This document shows positions 30,186 through 37,876 of a DNA stretch of 64,000 nucleotides, one piece after another; the first letter of the stretch is position 1; every line of letters begins with the position of its first letter. The notes under the pieces were generated by a model. It had not been told where the DNA came from, did not search any database, and was given only the letters and a program-made list of their open reading frames with translations. Source of the stretch: Candidatus Amarobacter glycogenicus (GTDB lineage Bacteria > Chloroflexota > Dehalococcoidia > Tepidiformales > Tepidiformaceae); contig JADJZF010000002.1 in the NCBI GenBank assembly GCA_016719395.1, forward strand, positions 62,001 to 126,000, read 5' to 3'. A program made the translations under genes and the position numbers.

Positions 30186-31046
30186 TTACGCGAACTCCGG
30201 TGCCTTGTAGAACGGGAACAGGTCTGGAAGGTCGTTCGCGACGCTCATCCTGAATTCGGGCTTGCGCTTCTCGAGGAACGAGGCGACGCCCTCTCTCACG
30301 TCGGCGCTCTGGCCCATCAGGAGGATGCCGCGCGAATCCGCCATGTGCGCCTCCATCGGGTGATCGGCCACGAGGCCCCGCCACATCAGCTGGCGGCACA
30401 GCGCAACCGAGACCGGGGCGGTATTGTCGGCGATCTCGCGCGCCAGCCTGTTGGCGGCGGGGAGCAAGTCCCCCGGCGCGTGCACAGCCTTCACGAGCCT
30501 GCCGGCGAGCGCTTCGGACGCATCGAAGACGCGCCCGGTCGACACCCACTCCATCGCCTGGGAGATGCCGACGATGCGCGGGAGGAACCAGGAACTGCAG
30601 GCTTCGGGGACGATCCCGCGCTTTGCGAAAACGAAGCCCATCCGCGCGTTCTCCGAGGCGAGCCGCACGTCCATCGCCAGCGTCATCGTGATGCCGACTC
30701 CGACGGCCGGACCATTGATGGCGGCAATGATCGGCTTCTTCAACTCGAAGATCCGCAGGGTGAGCTGGCCGCCGCCGTCCCGGTTTTGCTGGATGTCGGT
30801 TGTCCGGCCGCGAGACGACGCATTGAAGGTGTCGGGCCCGCCCGAAAGGTCGGCGCCGGCGCAGAACCCCCGGCCTCGCCCGGTGACGATGATCGCCCGA
30901 ACGGCGTCGTCACTGTCCGCGCGGTCGAAGGCGTCGGTCAGCTCCTTCAGCATCGTGCCCGTGAAGGCGTTGAGTTGCTCAGGCCGGTCCAGCGTGATCG
31001 TCAGCACGCCATCGGTGGCTTCGTAGGCGATGTGTTCGTAAGACAT
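30186..31046 (-). CDS. Crotonase-family protein (enoyl-CoA hydratase/isomerase)
   Basis: 286 residues. Crotonase features: LTITLDRPEQLNAF, oxyanion loop GFCAGADLSG and NGPAVGVG. The catalytic region is GIVPEACSSWFLPR: one Glu in a PE-x-x-SS context, as in delta3-delta2-enoyl-CoA isomerases, instead of the two Glu of a classic hydratase. An isomerase-type role in fatty-acid oxidation is therefore likelier. ATG 31046 is supported by homology. A paralogue lies at 48.5 kb. Confidence 0.88.
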   Translation of the reverse strand: MSYEHIAYEATDGVLTITLDRPEQLNAFTGTMLKELTDAFDRADSDDAVRAIIVTGRGRGFCAGADLSGGPDTFNASSRGRTTDIQQNRDGGGQLTLRIFELKKPIIAAINGPAVGVGITMTLAMDVRLASENARMGFVFAKRGIVPEACSSWFLPRIVGISQAMEWVSTGRVFDASEALAGRLVKAVHAPGDLLPAANRLAREIADNTAPVSVALCRQLMWRGLVADHPMEAHMADSRGILLMGQSADVREGVASFLEKRKPEFRMSVANDLPDLFPFYKAPEFA

Positions 31047-31267
31047 GGGCGGGATTCTGTCCCCTCCGGGAGAGGATGTCGAACCCACCCGACCGGCCGG
31101 CTGCCCACCTGGCACCGGTCCTCAACTCCGGCCCCGGCCACGGCGCTCAGCCCCGGCTGATGCCCAGGCCGCCCCGCTCAGCCGTGCAGCCCCATCGAAA
31201 TTGCGTCTCCGATCCCCTTCCAGGCGGTGTATCTTGTGGGCAATCGCGTGCTTCCCGGAGGCCCACC
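31047..31267. other. Intergenic between divergent crotonase and radical SAM genes
   Basis: About 220 nt. I see no gene or hairpin of note. A GTATCTT (about 31228) might be part of the radical SAM promoter. Confidence 0.3.
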
Positions 31268-32179
31268 GTGAGCAGCTTCGTCCCCGTCAGCGACATCCGC
31301 GAGCCCACCGACTTCGGCGACCGTGACTTTCCCGGTGCGCTCGTGAACGTCACCAACGTTTGCAATCTCTCTTGCCGCCACTGCTTCGTGTTCCGCGCCG
31401 ACAACCCGAATAAGCCGAAGGACAAGATGGACGACGCGACAATGCTCGCCCAGCTCGAACGGCTCCGGGACAAGCATCGAATCAGGTCCATGTTGTTCAT
31501 GGGCGGCGAGCCCATGATCCGGAAGAACCTCGTCCTCCAGGCGATGCCGCTCTTCCATCAGTCCTCGATCGTGACCAACGGCACATACGGCATACCGTCG
31601 GTCCCCGGGCATCTCGTTACCGTCTCGCTCGACGGGCCGAAGGCGATGAACGACCCGATCCGGGGTGAAGGCGTCTTCGAAAAGGTGAAAGAGGCGGTCT
31701 TCGCCCGCGACCCGAACGACGGGACGACCGTGATGCTCCAGATGACCGTCACGCGCGAGAACGCTCCCGGAATCGAGGCGTTCGTCGAGGAGGTCAAGGA
31801 CTGGCCAGTCACCGGCATCGCGTTCACTTTCTACGTTCCCAGCGTCGACGATGAGACGAATCTCGGCTGGCCGGACCTGCGCGATCGCGACCGGGTGATC
31901 GACCAGGTGATCGCGGTCAAGCGCAAGCATCCCGACCGCGTGAAGTCGAACATCGCCGCACTCGAACTGATGAAGTCGGACCGCTGCCTGGAAGCGACGG
32001 GGGCGCACGGCGAAACTTGTGGCTTGCGCAGGATGCTGCCGCTGTACATGGGCGAAGGCGGCAACTTCGAGCGGACATTCTGCTGCTACGGCAACAACGT
32101 CGATTGCACCCGTTGCGGCGCCTACGCGGTGTTCAACGGCTACCATCACCGGATGGCGGGGACTCCCGAGGATGCTTAA
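31268..32179 (+). CDS. Radical SAM protein with a Cys-rich C-terminus
   Basis: 303 residues from GTG 31268 (GGAGG 7 nt upstream). The radical SAM cluster motif is C32-x3-C36-x2-C39 (NVCNLSCRHCF), followed by the GGEP motif in MGGEPMIRK. The C-terminal end has CCYGNNVDCTRCGAY (Cys about 272, 273, 280 and 283), which could bind an auxiliary iron-sulfur cluster, as in SPASM-like enzymes. I do not recognise the exact family, and no peptide precursor is adjacent. The next gene starts 3 nt after its stop, so it works with a histidine-phosphatase homologue. Confidence 0.85.
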   Translation: MSSFVPVSDIREPTDFGDRDFPGALVNVTNVCNLSCRHCFVFRADNPNKPKDKMDDATMLAQLERLRDKHRIRSMLFMGGEPMIRKNLVLQAMPLFHQSSIVTNGTYGIPSVPGHLVTVSLDGPKAMNDPIRGEGVFEKVKEAVFARDPNDGTTVMLQMTVTRENAPGIEAFVEEVKDWPVTGIAFTFYVPSVDDETNLGWPDLRDRDRVIDQVIAVKRKHPDRVKSNIAALELMKSDRCLEATGAHGETCGLRRMLPLYMGEGGNFERTFCCYGNNVDCTRCGAYAVFNGYHHRMAGTPEDA

Positions 32180-32182
32180 CGG

Positions 32183-32731
32183 GTGACCGTATCACTCGTC
32201 TACGAAACCCATTCGATAACGACGGACAACGAGGCCGGAATAGCGACCGGCTGGCTGCCCGGACAGCTTTCGAAGGAGGGCCGGCGGCTGGCGTGCGAAC
32301 TCGGCGAGCGCCGCCGCGACGACAACCTCTCGGCGGTGTTTGTCTCGGACCTGGCGCGCGCCGCCGAGACAGCGACGATCGCCTTCGCCGGGAGCAACAT
32401 CAACATTAACTACGACTCGCGCCTGCGTGAGTGCGACTACGGGACGTTCAATGGAGCGCCGGCCGCCGAACTCAACCGGGTACGGGCCCAACACATCGAG
32501 CTGCCTTTCCCGGCGGGCCAGAGCTACCTGGACGTGATCGCGGAGACGCGCGACTTCCTGACCGACATCGCCCGCCAATTCGATGGCAGACGGCTCTGCG
32601 TAATCGCGCACTCTGCGAACAAGTGGGCGCTCGATGTCCTGCTCCTCGGCAAGCGGATCGAGGACCTCGTCGCTGCCCCTTTCGAGTGGCAGCCGGGATG
32701 GGAGTACACGCTCGAGGCGCCTTTCGCCTAG
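32183..32731 (+). CDS. Histidine phosphatase (phosphoglycerate mutase) family protein, variant catalytic motif
   Basis: 182 residues. The catalytic His is His10, but the usual R-H-G reads T-H-S (VYETHSITTDN). The second-half elements are normal: SDLARAAETA, LRECDYGTF and the second His in VIAHSANKW. The missing Arg next to the nucleophile may change phosphate binding. GTG start, 3 nt after the radical SAM stop. It could be a phosphatase or a ribazole-phosphatase-like enzyme with altered specificity. Confidence 0.82.
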   Translation: MTVSLVYETHSITTDNEAGIATGWLPGQLSKEGRRLACELGERRRDDNLSAVFVSDLARAAETATIAFAGSNININYDSRLRECDYGTFNGAPAAELNRVRAQHIELPFPAGQSYLDVIAETRDFLTDIARQFDGRRLCVIAHSANKWALDVLLLGKRIEDLVAAPFEWQPGWEYTLEAPFA

Positions 32732-33738
32732 GTGTGGCTCCGGGCCCACTCCACCAATTCATGCGAAGGGCGGGTGTTCACGACCCGCTCCGCTGGGACG
32801 CCGCATTGCTCGGCCCGGTCGCATCCGTAAGGCTGCCAATCGAGTTGTCCCGGCGCGTGCGCATCCGAATCGACCGCGAAGAGGCAGCCCAGTTCGAGTG
32901 CGAGGCTGAGCAACCGGCGGGGCGGATCGAGGCGCTCCGGCCGGGAGTTAATCTCCACGGCCTTGCCGAACTGGCGGCAGGCTTCGAAGACCAGTTCGGC
33001 GTCGAATTCGGATTCTGGCCGGTTCTTCCCGGCCACGTAGCGCCCGGTGCAGTGCCCCAGGATATCCATGTTCGGGTTGGCGACCGCCATCACCATTCGC
33101 CTCGTCATCGCCTCGCGCTCCATCCGCAGCTTGCTGTGGAGGCTGGCGACGACGATATCGAGGCGGGCCAGCAGTTCGGGCTCCTGGTCGAGCGCGCCGT
33201 CATCCAGGATGTCGACCTCGATTCCGGTGAGGATGCGGAACGGTGCGAGTTCGGCGTTCAGTTCAGCGACCACGTCGAGCTGGGCCCGGAGACGCTCGGC
33301 CGTGAGTCCGCGGGCGACGGTCAGGCGCGGCGAATGGTCGCTGAGCACCAAGTACTCGTGGCCCAGCGCGATCGCCGCCTCCGCCATCTCGCGGATGGGC
33401 GAGCCGCCATCGGACCAGTCCGAGTGGACGTGGCAGTCGCCGCGCAGGGCGGCGCGGAGAGCCCGGCCCCCGGCCGGTGGCCAGTCCGAAGCTGTTTCGA
33501 GCTTCGCCAGGTAAGCCGGGACCTCGCCCGCCAGCGACTCGCCGATGACTTTCGCGGTGACATCACCCACGCCTTTGAGTGACTTGAGGGATCCCTTCGC
33601 ACACATGTCCGCCAGTTCGTCCGGCGAGAGGGCGGCGATGGCCGCCTCCGCGCCGCGGAACGCCTTGACGCGGTACTCGGGTTCGTTCGCCCGTTCGAGC
33701 AGGAAAGCGATGCGCTTCAGCGCGGCCGTTGGTCCCAC
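32728..33738 (-). CDS. PHP-domain phosphoesterase with N-terminal helix-hairpin-helix region
   Basis: 336 residues. Residues 1-80 carry helix-hairpin-helix-like repeats (LKSLKGVGDVTAKVI) of the DNA polymerase X N-terminus. The PHP domain begins GDCHVHSDWSDGG with metal ligands in LSDHS, GIEVDIL, VASLHSK, DILGHCTGR and DSDAHAPG. The polymerase palm is absent, so it is a PolX-derived phosphoesterase, perhaps trimming DNA ends. GTG start. It converges on the phosphatase with a 4-nt overlap. Confidence 0.86.
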   Translation of the reverse strand: MGPTAALKRIAFLLERANEPEYRVKAFRGAEAAIAALSPDELADMCAKGSLKSLKGVGDVTAKVIGESLAGEVPAYLAKLETASDWPPAGGRALRAALRGDCHVHSDWSDGGSPIREMAEAAIALGHEYLVLSDHSPRLTVARGLTAERLRAQLDVVAELNAELAPFRILTGIEVDILDDGALDQEPELLARLDIVVASLHSKLRMEREAMTRRMVMAVANPNMDILGHCTGRYVAGKNRPESEFDAELVFEACRQFGKAVEINSRPERLDPPRRLLSLALELGCLFAVDSDAHAPGQLDWQPYGCDRAEQCGVPAERVVNTRPSHELVEWARSHT

Positions 33739-33893
33739 CCGCCAAGCATACCCGGCAGTGTGTAGCCAGCCGGGGCCGGAGCGTCCGTGTAACGCGCGTG
33801 GCGGCGGAATGGCCGCCGGGGTTTACATCGGCCGCGGAAAATTGCGCACCCGCTTTCGCGTTTGTTAGGGATCGTGCAAAGGCGGGCGTGGGT

Positions 33894-34418
33894 ATGGATG
33901 TGTCATCCGTCCTCGTGCTTAACCAGAACTACGAGCCGCTCAATGTGTGCAACGTGCGGCGCGCGCTCGTCCTTGTGTTCCGCGGGAAGGCGGAAATCAT
34001 CGAAGCGGCGGCGGCGGCCTTCCACACCGCCAGTAGCAGTTTCGTTCTCCCCTCGGTCATCCGCCTCGTCCACATGATCCGCCGGCCTCGCCCGAAGATC
34101 CGCCTGACGCGGAAGGAGATCTTCGCGCGTGACGGCTGGGAGTGCGTGTACTGTGGCCGCCAGACGCGGGACCTGACGCTGGACCACGTGATGCCGCGTC
34201 ACCGGGGCGGTCCGCACACCTGGGAGAACCTCGTGAGCGCCTGCCGGGTGTGTAATCACAAGAAGGCCGGCCGTACTCCCCAGGAAGCCCGCATGGCTAT
34301 GGCCGTCCAGCCGCACGTACCCCGGGTCTCGGTCTACCACGCGTTCTTCCCCTATCTCGGTGCGCAGGAAGAGTGGCGGAAGTTCGTCCCCGGTTGGGAA
34401 GGGCAACTGGCTGGCTAA
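33894..34418 (+). CDS. HNH endonuclease
   Basis: 174 residues. N-terminus SSVLVLNQNYEPLNVCNVRRA is typical of a widespread actinobacterial/chloroflexal HNH protein. The HNH motif lies in CVYCGRQTRDLTLDHVMPRHRGG with zinc Cys pairs CVYC and CRVC. Its true role is unknown; no methylase or mobile element is adjacent, so it is probably housekeeping or repair. Confidence 0.9.
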   Translation: MDVSSVLVLNQNYEPLNVCNVRRALVLVFRGKAEIIEAAAAAFHTASSSFVLPSVIRLVHMIRRPRPKIRLTRKEIFARDGWECVYCGRQTRDLTLDHVMPRHRGGPHTWENLVSACRVCNHKKAGRTPQEARMAMAVQPHVPRVSVYHAFFPYLGAQEEWRKFVPGWEGQLAG

Positions 34419-34511
34419 CGGCAGGCATCCCGGCAGGCGAACAAGACCCCTTCTCGACGCCCCCCCGTACGCCCTATAGTCGCGATAGCTCACGTCTATC
34501 GAGGTTCCCCC

Positions 34512-35839
34512 ATGACCCAGACTGCTGCCGATTGGCGGTCGCGCACCGCCGGCAAACTCGTTTCCCCCGGGGCGGCGGTCGCGACCATCCGGGACGGCGA
34601 CACCGTCTGGGCCGGCGGATGGACATCGGTGCCACCCCAACTCTGTGGCGCCTCGCTGCCCGCGGCCCCGAGCTGCACGACGTCACCATCGTCTCGTTTC
34701 TCACTCCGTATAAGTGGGACACGCCCGAGAACCTCGCCAACTTCACGGTCGTTACCGCCTATGCCAGCCCGTTCGACCGGGCGGCAGTCCGGGAGGGCCG
34801 GATGGAGTACGTCCCGGTGTCGCAGTTCCGCGAAGGCGTGATGCCTCCTGGCATCGCGCGGATCGATGCGGCGATGATCCCGATTTCGCCGCCGGACGAA
34901 GACGGTTGGTGTTCCTTCGGGAGCGGCGTCTTCTTCGGACCGACGGTGGCGAAGCTCGCGTCGCGCCTCATCGGGGAGATCCACGAGGGTTTCATCCGGA
35001 CCGGGGGCGACAACCGCATCCACATCTCGCGCTTCGAGCGAGTCTGCGAGTACACGCTGCCGCCCGCGGTCGCCCCCATTCCCCCTCGCAGCGAAGAGAC
35101 CGAGGTGGCGGCGCAGGTCATCTGCTCACTTGTGGCGCACGAAATCGTCTACGACGGCTGCACACTCCAGTTTGGGATCGGCGATGTGTCGGCGGCGCTG
35201 CCGGCCTTCCTCGAAGAACGCCACGAACTCGGCGTGCACACCGAGCTATTGCCGGGCGGCATCCCGGATCTCGTCGAGAAGGGCGTCATCACCGGCCGGA
35301 ACAAGCCGCATCACGCCGGCAAGGTCGTGGCCAGCGCCGTGGGGCAGGTACCGCCTGAGGACCTCAGGCGGATCGACGGAAACGCCGTCTACGAACTGTA
35401 CGACTTCACCCACACCGATGACCTGAGGCTGCTCCTGCAGATCGAGAACTTCGTAGCAGTGAACAACGCCATGGCCGTCGACCTGACCGGCAACGTCTCC
35501 TCGGAGACGCTGGGGCCTGCCCTGTTCAGCGGTACAGGTGGCCAGGCGGCTTTCGCAGTTGGTGCGTCGACCGCGGCAGGGGGTTCGGTGATCGTCTTGC
35601 CATCCAGTTCGCTGGTGAACGGGGAGAGGGCAACGCGCATCGTCGGCGGCCACCCTCCCGGGACCGTGCAAACAGTCCACCGCGGCTTCGTCGACTACGT
35701 GGTCACCGAGCAGGGGATCGCCCTCCTGCGAGGCAAGTCCGTTCGCGAACGCATCGGCGAACTCATCTCGGTCGCCCATCCGGACTTCCATGCGGAACTG
35801 AAGAAGGACGCGTTGCGGCTCTACGGCATCGCCATCTGA
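34512..35839 (+). pseudogene. Acetyl-CoA hydrolase/CoA-transferase family I, broken by one frameshift
   Basis: The N-terminus (MTQTAADWRSRTAGKLVSPG to WTSVPPQLCG) is in one frame. The rest (AARGPELHDVTIVSFLTPY onward, about 390 residues) is in another. One missing C at about 34650-34652, in GGCGCC, explains it: adding it gives LCGALAARGPELHD. The catalytic Glu (LGVHTELLPGG) and the C-terminal CoA-binding GGHPPGTVQTV are intact. It would act on acetate, 4-hydroxybutyrate or a similar acid. A paralogue at 43.6 kb is undamaged. As with the permease, this may be a real lesion or a base-call error. Confidence 0.85.
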
Positions 35840-35851
35840 TGCACCTGCCGG

Positions 35852-36520
35852 TCAACGGTCATGCCGGTGACTCCTCCCGGTCGACCGCTCCAGCGCCTCG
35901 ACGAATTCCGCATAGGACTCCGCGCTGAGGGCCGGCCCCCGGCGGAGTTCGTCGCCCAGATTCGCGGAGGGAGTCGGGCCCTCATCGTGGCCGGGGTGGA
36001 CGATAGTCTCCGGAGGCAGCGCCCGGAGCAGCCTGGCACTCTCCCAGAGCGCCTCGACCGCGTCACGGTCCGGCCCTGGCCTGCCCATCCCGCCCACGTG
36101 GAGCGTATCGCCGGCAAACAGGCGGCCTCCTGCCAGGAACGAGAGCGAGCCGGCCGAGTGTCCGGGTGTGTGCAGCGCCCGGACCCCGACTTCGCCGAGC
36201 GGGAGCGTTCTTCCCGGCACGGCGACTTCAACCGGTCCTGAGAAGTGGTCACGGAGCCCGTTTGCTTCGGATTCGTGGACGAAGACTGTCGCCCCTGTCG
36301 CTTCCACCACGGCGGCGACACCGTTCGCGTGATCGCTGTGACTATGGGTGAGAAGCACCCATCGGATGTTCAGCCCCTGGCCCGCCGCGGCGGCAAGGAT
36401 GGCCGCCGTATCCCAGGCGGGGTCGATGACGGCGGCTTCGCGCGTGGCCTCGCAAGCGACCAGGTAGGAGAAGTTCCAGAGCGGGCCCTGGCGGAGAGGG
36501 AGGACGAACAGGCCGTCCAC
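35852..36520 (-). CDS. MBL-fold hydrolase (glyoxalase II-like)
   Basis: 222 residues. Metal motif THSHSDHANG, then HTPGHSAGS, FAGDTLHVGG and VHPGHDEGPT: all glyoxalase II-type ligands. It probably hydrolyses a thioester such as S-lactoyl-thiol, but the C-terminal substrate domain is short. GTG start, 3 nt after the barrel-protein gene, so it is the third gene of a minus operon. Confidence 0.88.
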   Translation of the reverse strand: MDGLFVLPLRQGPLWNFSYLVACEATREAAVIDPAWDTAAILAAAAGQGLNIRWVLLTHSHSDHANGVAAVVEATGATVFVHESEANGLRDHFSGPVEVAVPGRTLPLGEVGVRALHTPGHSAGSLSFLAGGRLFAGDTLHVGGMGRPGPDRDAVEALWESARLLRALPPETIVHPGHDEGPTPSANLGDELRRGPALSAESYAEFVEALERSTGRSHRHDR

Positions 36521-36523
36521 GGG

Positions 36524-36853
36524 CTAGTTGATCCCGTGGAAGAGTGGGATGGGGTAGGAGGCGGACCAGAGCTCGATCAACAGCTCCTCTAACTCCGGCT
36601 GCCAGCGCTCCCAGGTGCCGCGGGCGTAGGCAGCCTGGGGGCTCGCCAGCGCGGGCTGCACGGCATCCGTGCTGGCGAACCCGTAGATCGCCAGCAGCGT
36701 CCCGTCGCCGTTGTGGCCCTTCCGGACGTTGGTGACGCCAGGGATCCTGGCGATGTCCTGCAGGTGGACTGCTCCGAACCACTCGTCGAACGCCCGGCGC
36801 GCAGCGATGCGTGCGCGCGCCCGGACCAGCATGAAGGGTTGCTGGTCATCCAC
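36524..36853 (-). CDS. Small dimeric alpha/beta-barrel (EthD/DUF4286-like) protein
   Basis: About 109 residues from GTG 36853. The pattern PFMLVRARARIAARRAFDEWFG, then VRKGHN and a C-terminal helix, resembles ferredoxin-like dimeric barrels (EthD or related). No catalytic residues can be assigned. It overlaps the upstream kinase gene by 8 nt, and the MBL gene starts 3 nt after its stop. Confidence 0.65.
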   Translation of the reverse strand: MDDQQPFMLVRARARIAARRAFDEWFGAVHLQDIARIPGVTNVRKGHNGDGTLLAIYGFASTDAVQPALASPQAAYARGTWERWQPELEELLIELWSASYPIPLFHGIN

Positions 36854-37382
36854 GGGCGCGACCCTGAATGAGTGTCTGGACGAGCGCCACTGCAGGCCCC
36901 AGGTCGAAGCGCGTGTCCAGTACCACGACCGGCACACGAAATGGCTGGACGCGGCCGCGCATCTGTTCGAACACCGCCACGCCGGCCTGCGAATAGCCGC
37001 TTCGCTCCCGCGAGAGCCGTTCCCGGATGGTGGCGTCCGGCGCCGTCACCCGGACTGCGACCAGTCGCGCTCCGGTGGCCGTCGCCAGCCCCAGGAAGCG
37101 CTTCCGATCGCGCGTCGTGAGGTTGGTCGCGTCGATCAGTGCGTGCCGGCCGCTGGCCAGCGCACGGCGAGCTTCGGATTCGACCGTTGCGAAGACGCGG
37201 CCGTTCTCGGCAAAGGAGTAAGCAGGTTCGGGCGCGATCCGGCGGCGGACCTCGTCGCTCTCGATGTGACAGAATTCGACTCTGGTCGCGAGTGCTCTTG
37301 CGAAAGTCGTCTTGCCCGATCCCGGCAGTCCGGAAAGGAGGATGAGCGCGGGTCCGGAGTTCGGTAAATTGCCGTCAGCCAT
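36846..37382 (-). CDS. AAA/P-loop kinase (zeta-toxin/PNK-like)
   Basis: 178 residues. Walker A GLPGSGKTTFARAL, then a DEV motif and LIDATNLTTRDRKRF, the lid region of polynucleotide-kinase-like small kinases. The substrate is unknown. It heads the minus operon kinase-barrel-MBL and diverges from rpsO. A TAGCAT hexamer lies 5 nt ahead of ATG 37382 on the minus strand. Zeta-toxin activity is possible, but no antitoxin is seen. Confidence 0.82.
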   Translation of the reverse strand: MADGNLPNSGPALILLSGLPGSGKTTFARALATRVEFCHIESDEVRRRIAPEPAYSFAENGRVFATVESEARRALASGRHALIDATNLTTRDRKRFLGLATATGARLVAVRVTAPDATIRERLSRERSGYSQAGVAVFEQMRGRVQPFRVPVVVLDTRFDLGPAVALVQTLIQGRARG

Positions 37383-37440
37383 TTCTTATGCTAGGTTGGC
37401 GGATGTTCATACGTTAGGCAAAGGAAGACCGAAGAGAAGG

Positions 37441-37707
37441 TTGCTGACCAACGAGCAGAAGACCACAACGATCCGGGAGTACGGCGTCCACGCCACCGAT
37501 ACGGGCTCCCCTGAAGTCCAGGTTGCGATCCTCACAGAGCGGATCAAGTACCTGACGACGCACCTCAAGGCGAACAAGCACGATTTCCACACACGACGTG
37601 GACTCTTGAAGCTTGTTGGCCAGCGGCGCCGTCAGCTCCGCTACCTCAACAATCGCGACGTAAACCGGTACCGCGAAGTCATCGCCCGGCTTGGCCTCCG
37701 CAAATAG
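37441..37707 (+). CDS. rpsO: 30S ribosomal protein S15
   Basis: 88 residues from TTG 37441. Conserved S15 core: GSPEVQVAILTERI, LKANKHDFHTRRGLL, GQRRRQLRYL and ending RLGLRK. It binds 16S rRNA in the platform. The start is awkward: the purine-rich AGAAGG abuts the TTG with no spacer. An upstream in-frame TTG (37396) would add 15 basic residues (MADVHTLGKGRPKRR), which a leaderless or extended form might use. The rpsO-pnp pair is classical. Confidence 0.94.
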   Translation: MLTNEQKTTTIREYGVHATDTGSPEVQVAILTERIKYLTTHLKANKHDFHTRRGLLKLVGQRRRQLRYLNNRDVNRYREVIARLGLRK

Positions 37708-37772
37708 CGGGGGCCTTTGTCTTTTTGAACTTTTGAGCGAACGGCAACCTCCTACCGCGTTATTTCCCTGAG

Positions 37773-37797
37773 CCGCCGCCCCGCAGGAAGCGGGCGG
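37773..37797 (+). promoter_or_regulatory. Imperfect hairpin in the pnp leader
   Basis: CCGCC...CCGC pairs with GCGGGCGG across an AGGAA loop, about 80 nt before the pnp start. In enterobacteria a leader stem-loop cut by RNase III drives PNPase autoregulation; this could serve similarly. Stem drawn by eye. Confidence 0.3.
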
Positions 37798-37876
37798 TAT
37801 CGAATCACGTCCTCTCCGCGCATGAACCGGGAGAGGACTGGGACGCATCTGAGAAGCAGAGCCAGAAACAGAGAGC

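Noticed and set aside
33894..34418. HNH gene as part of an intron, restriction system or mobile element
   Set aside because: No methylase, no repeats and no intron structure around it.
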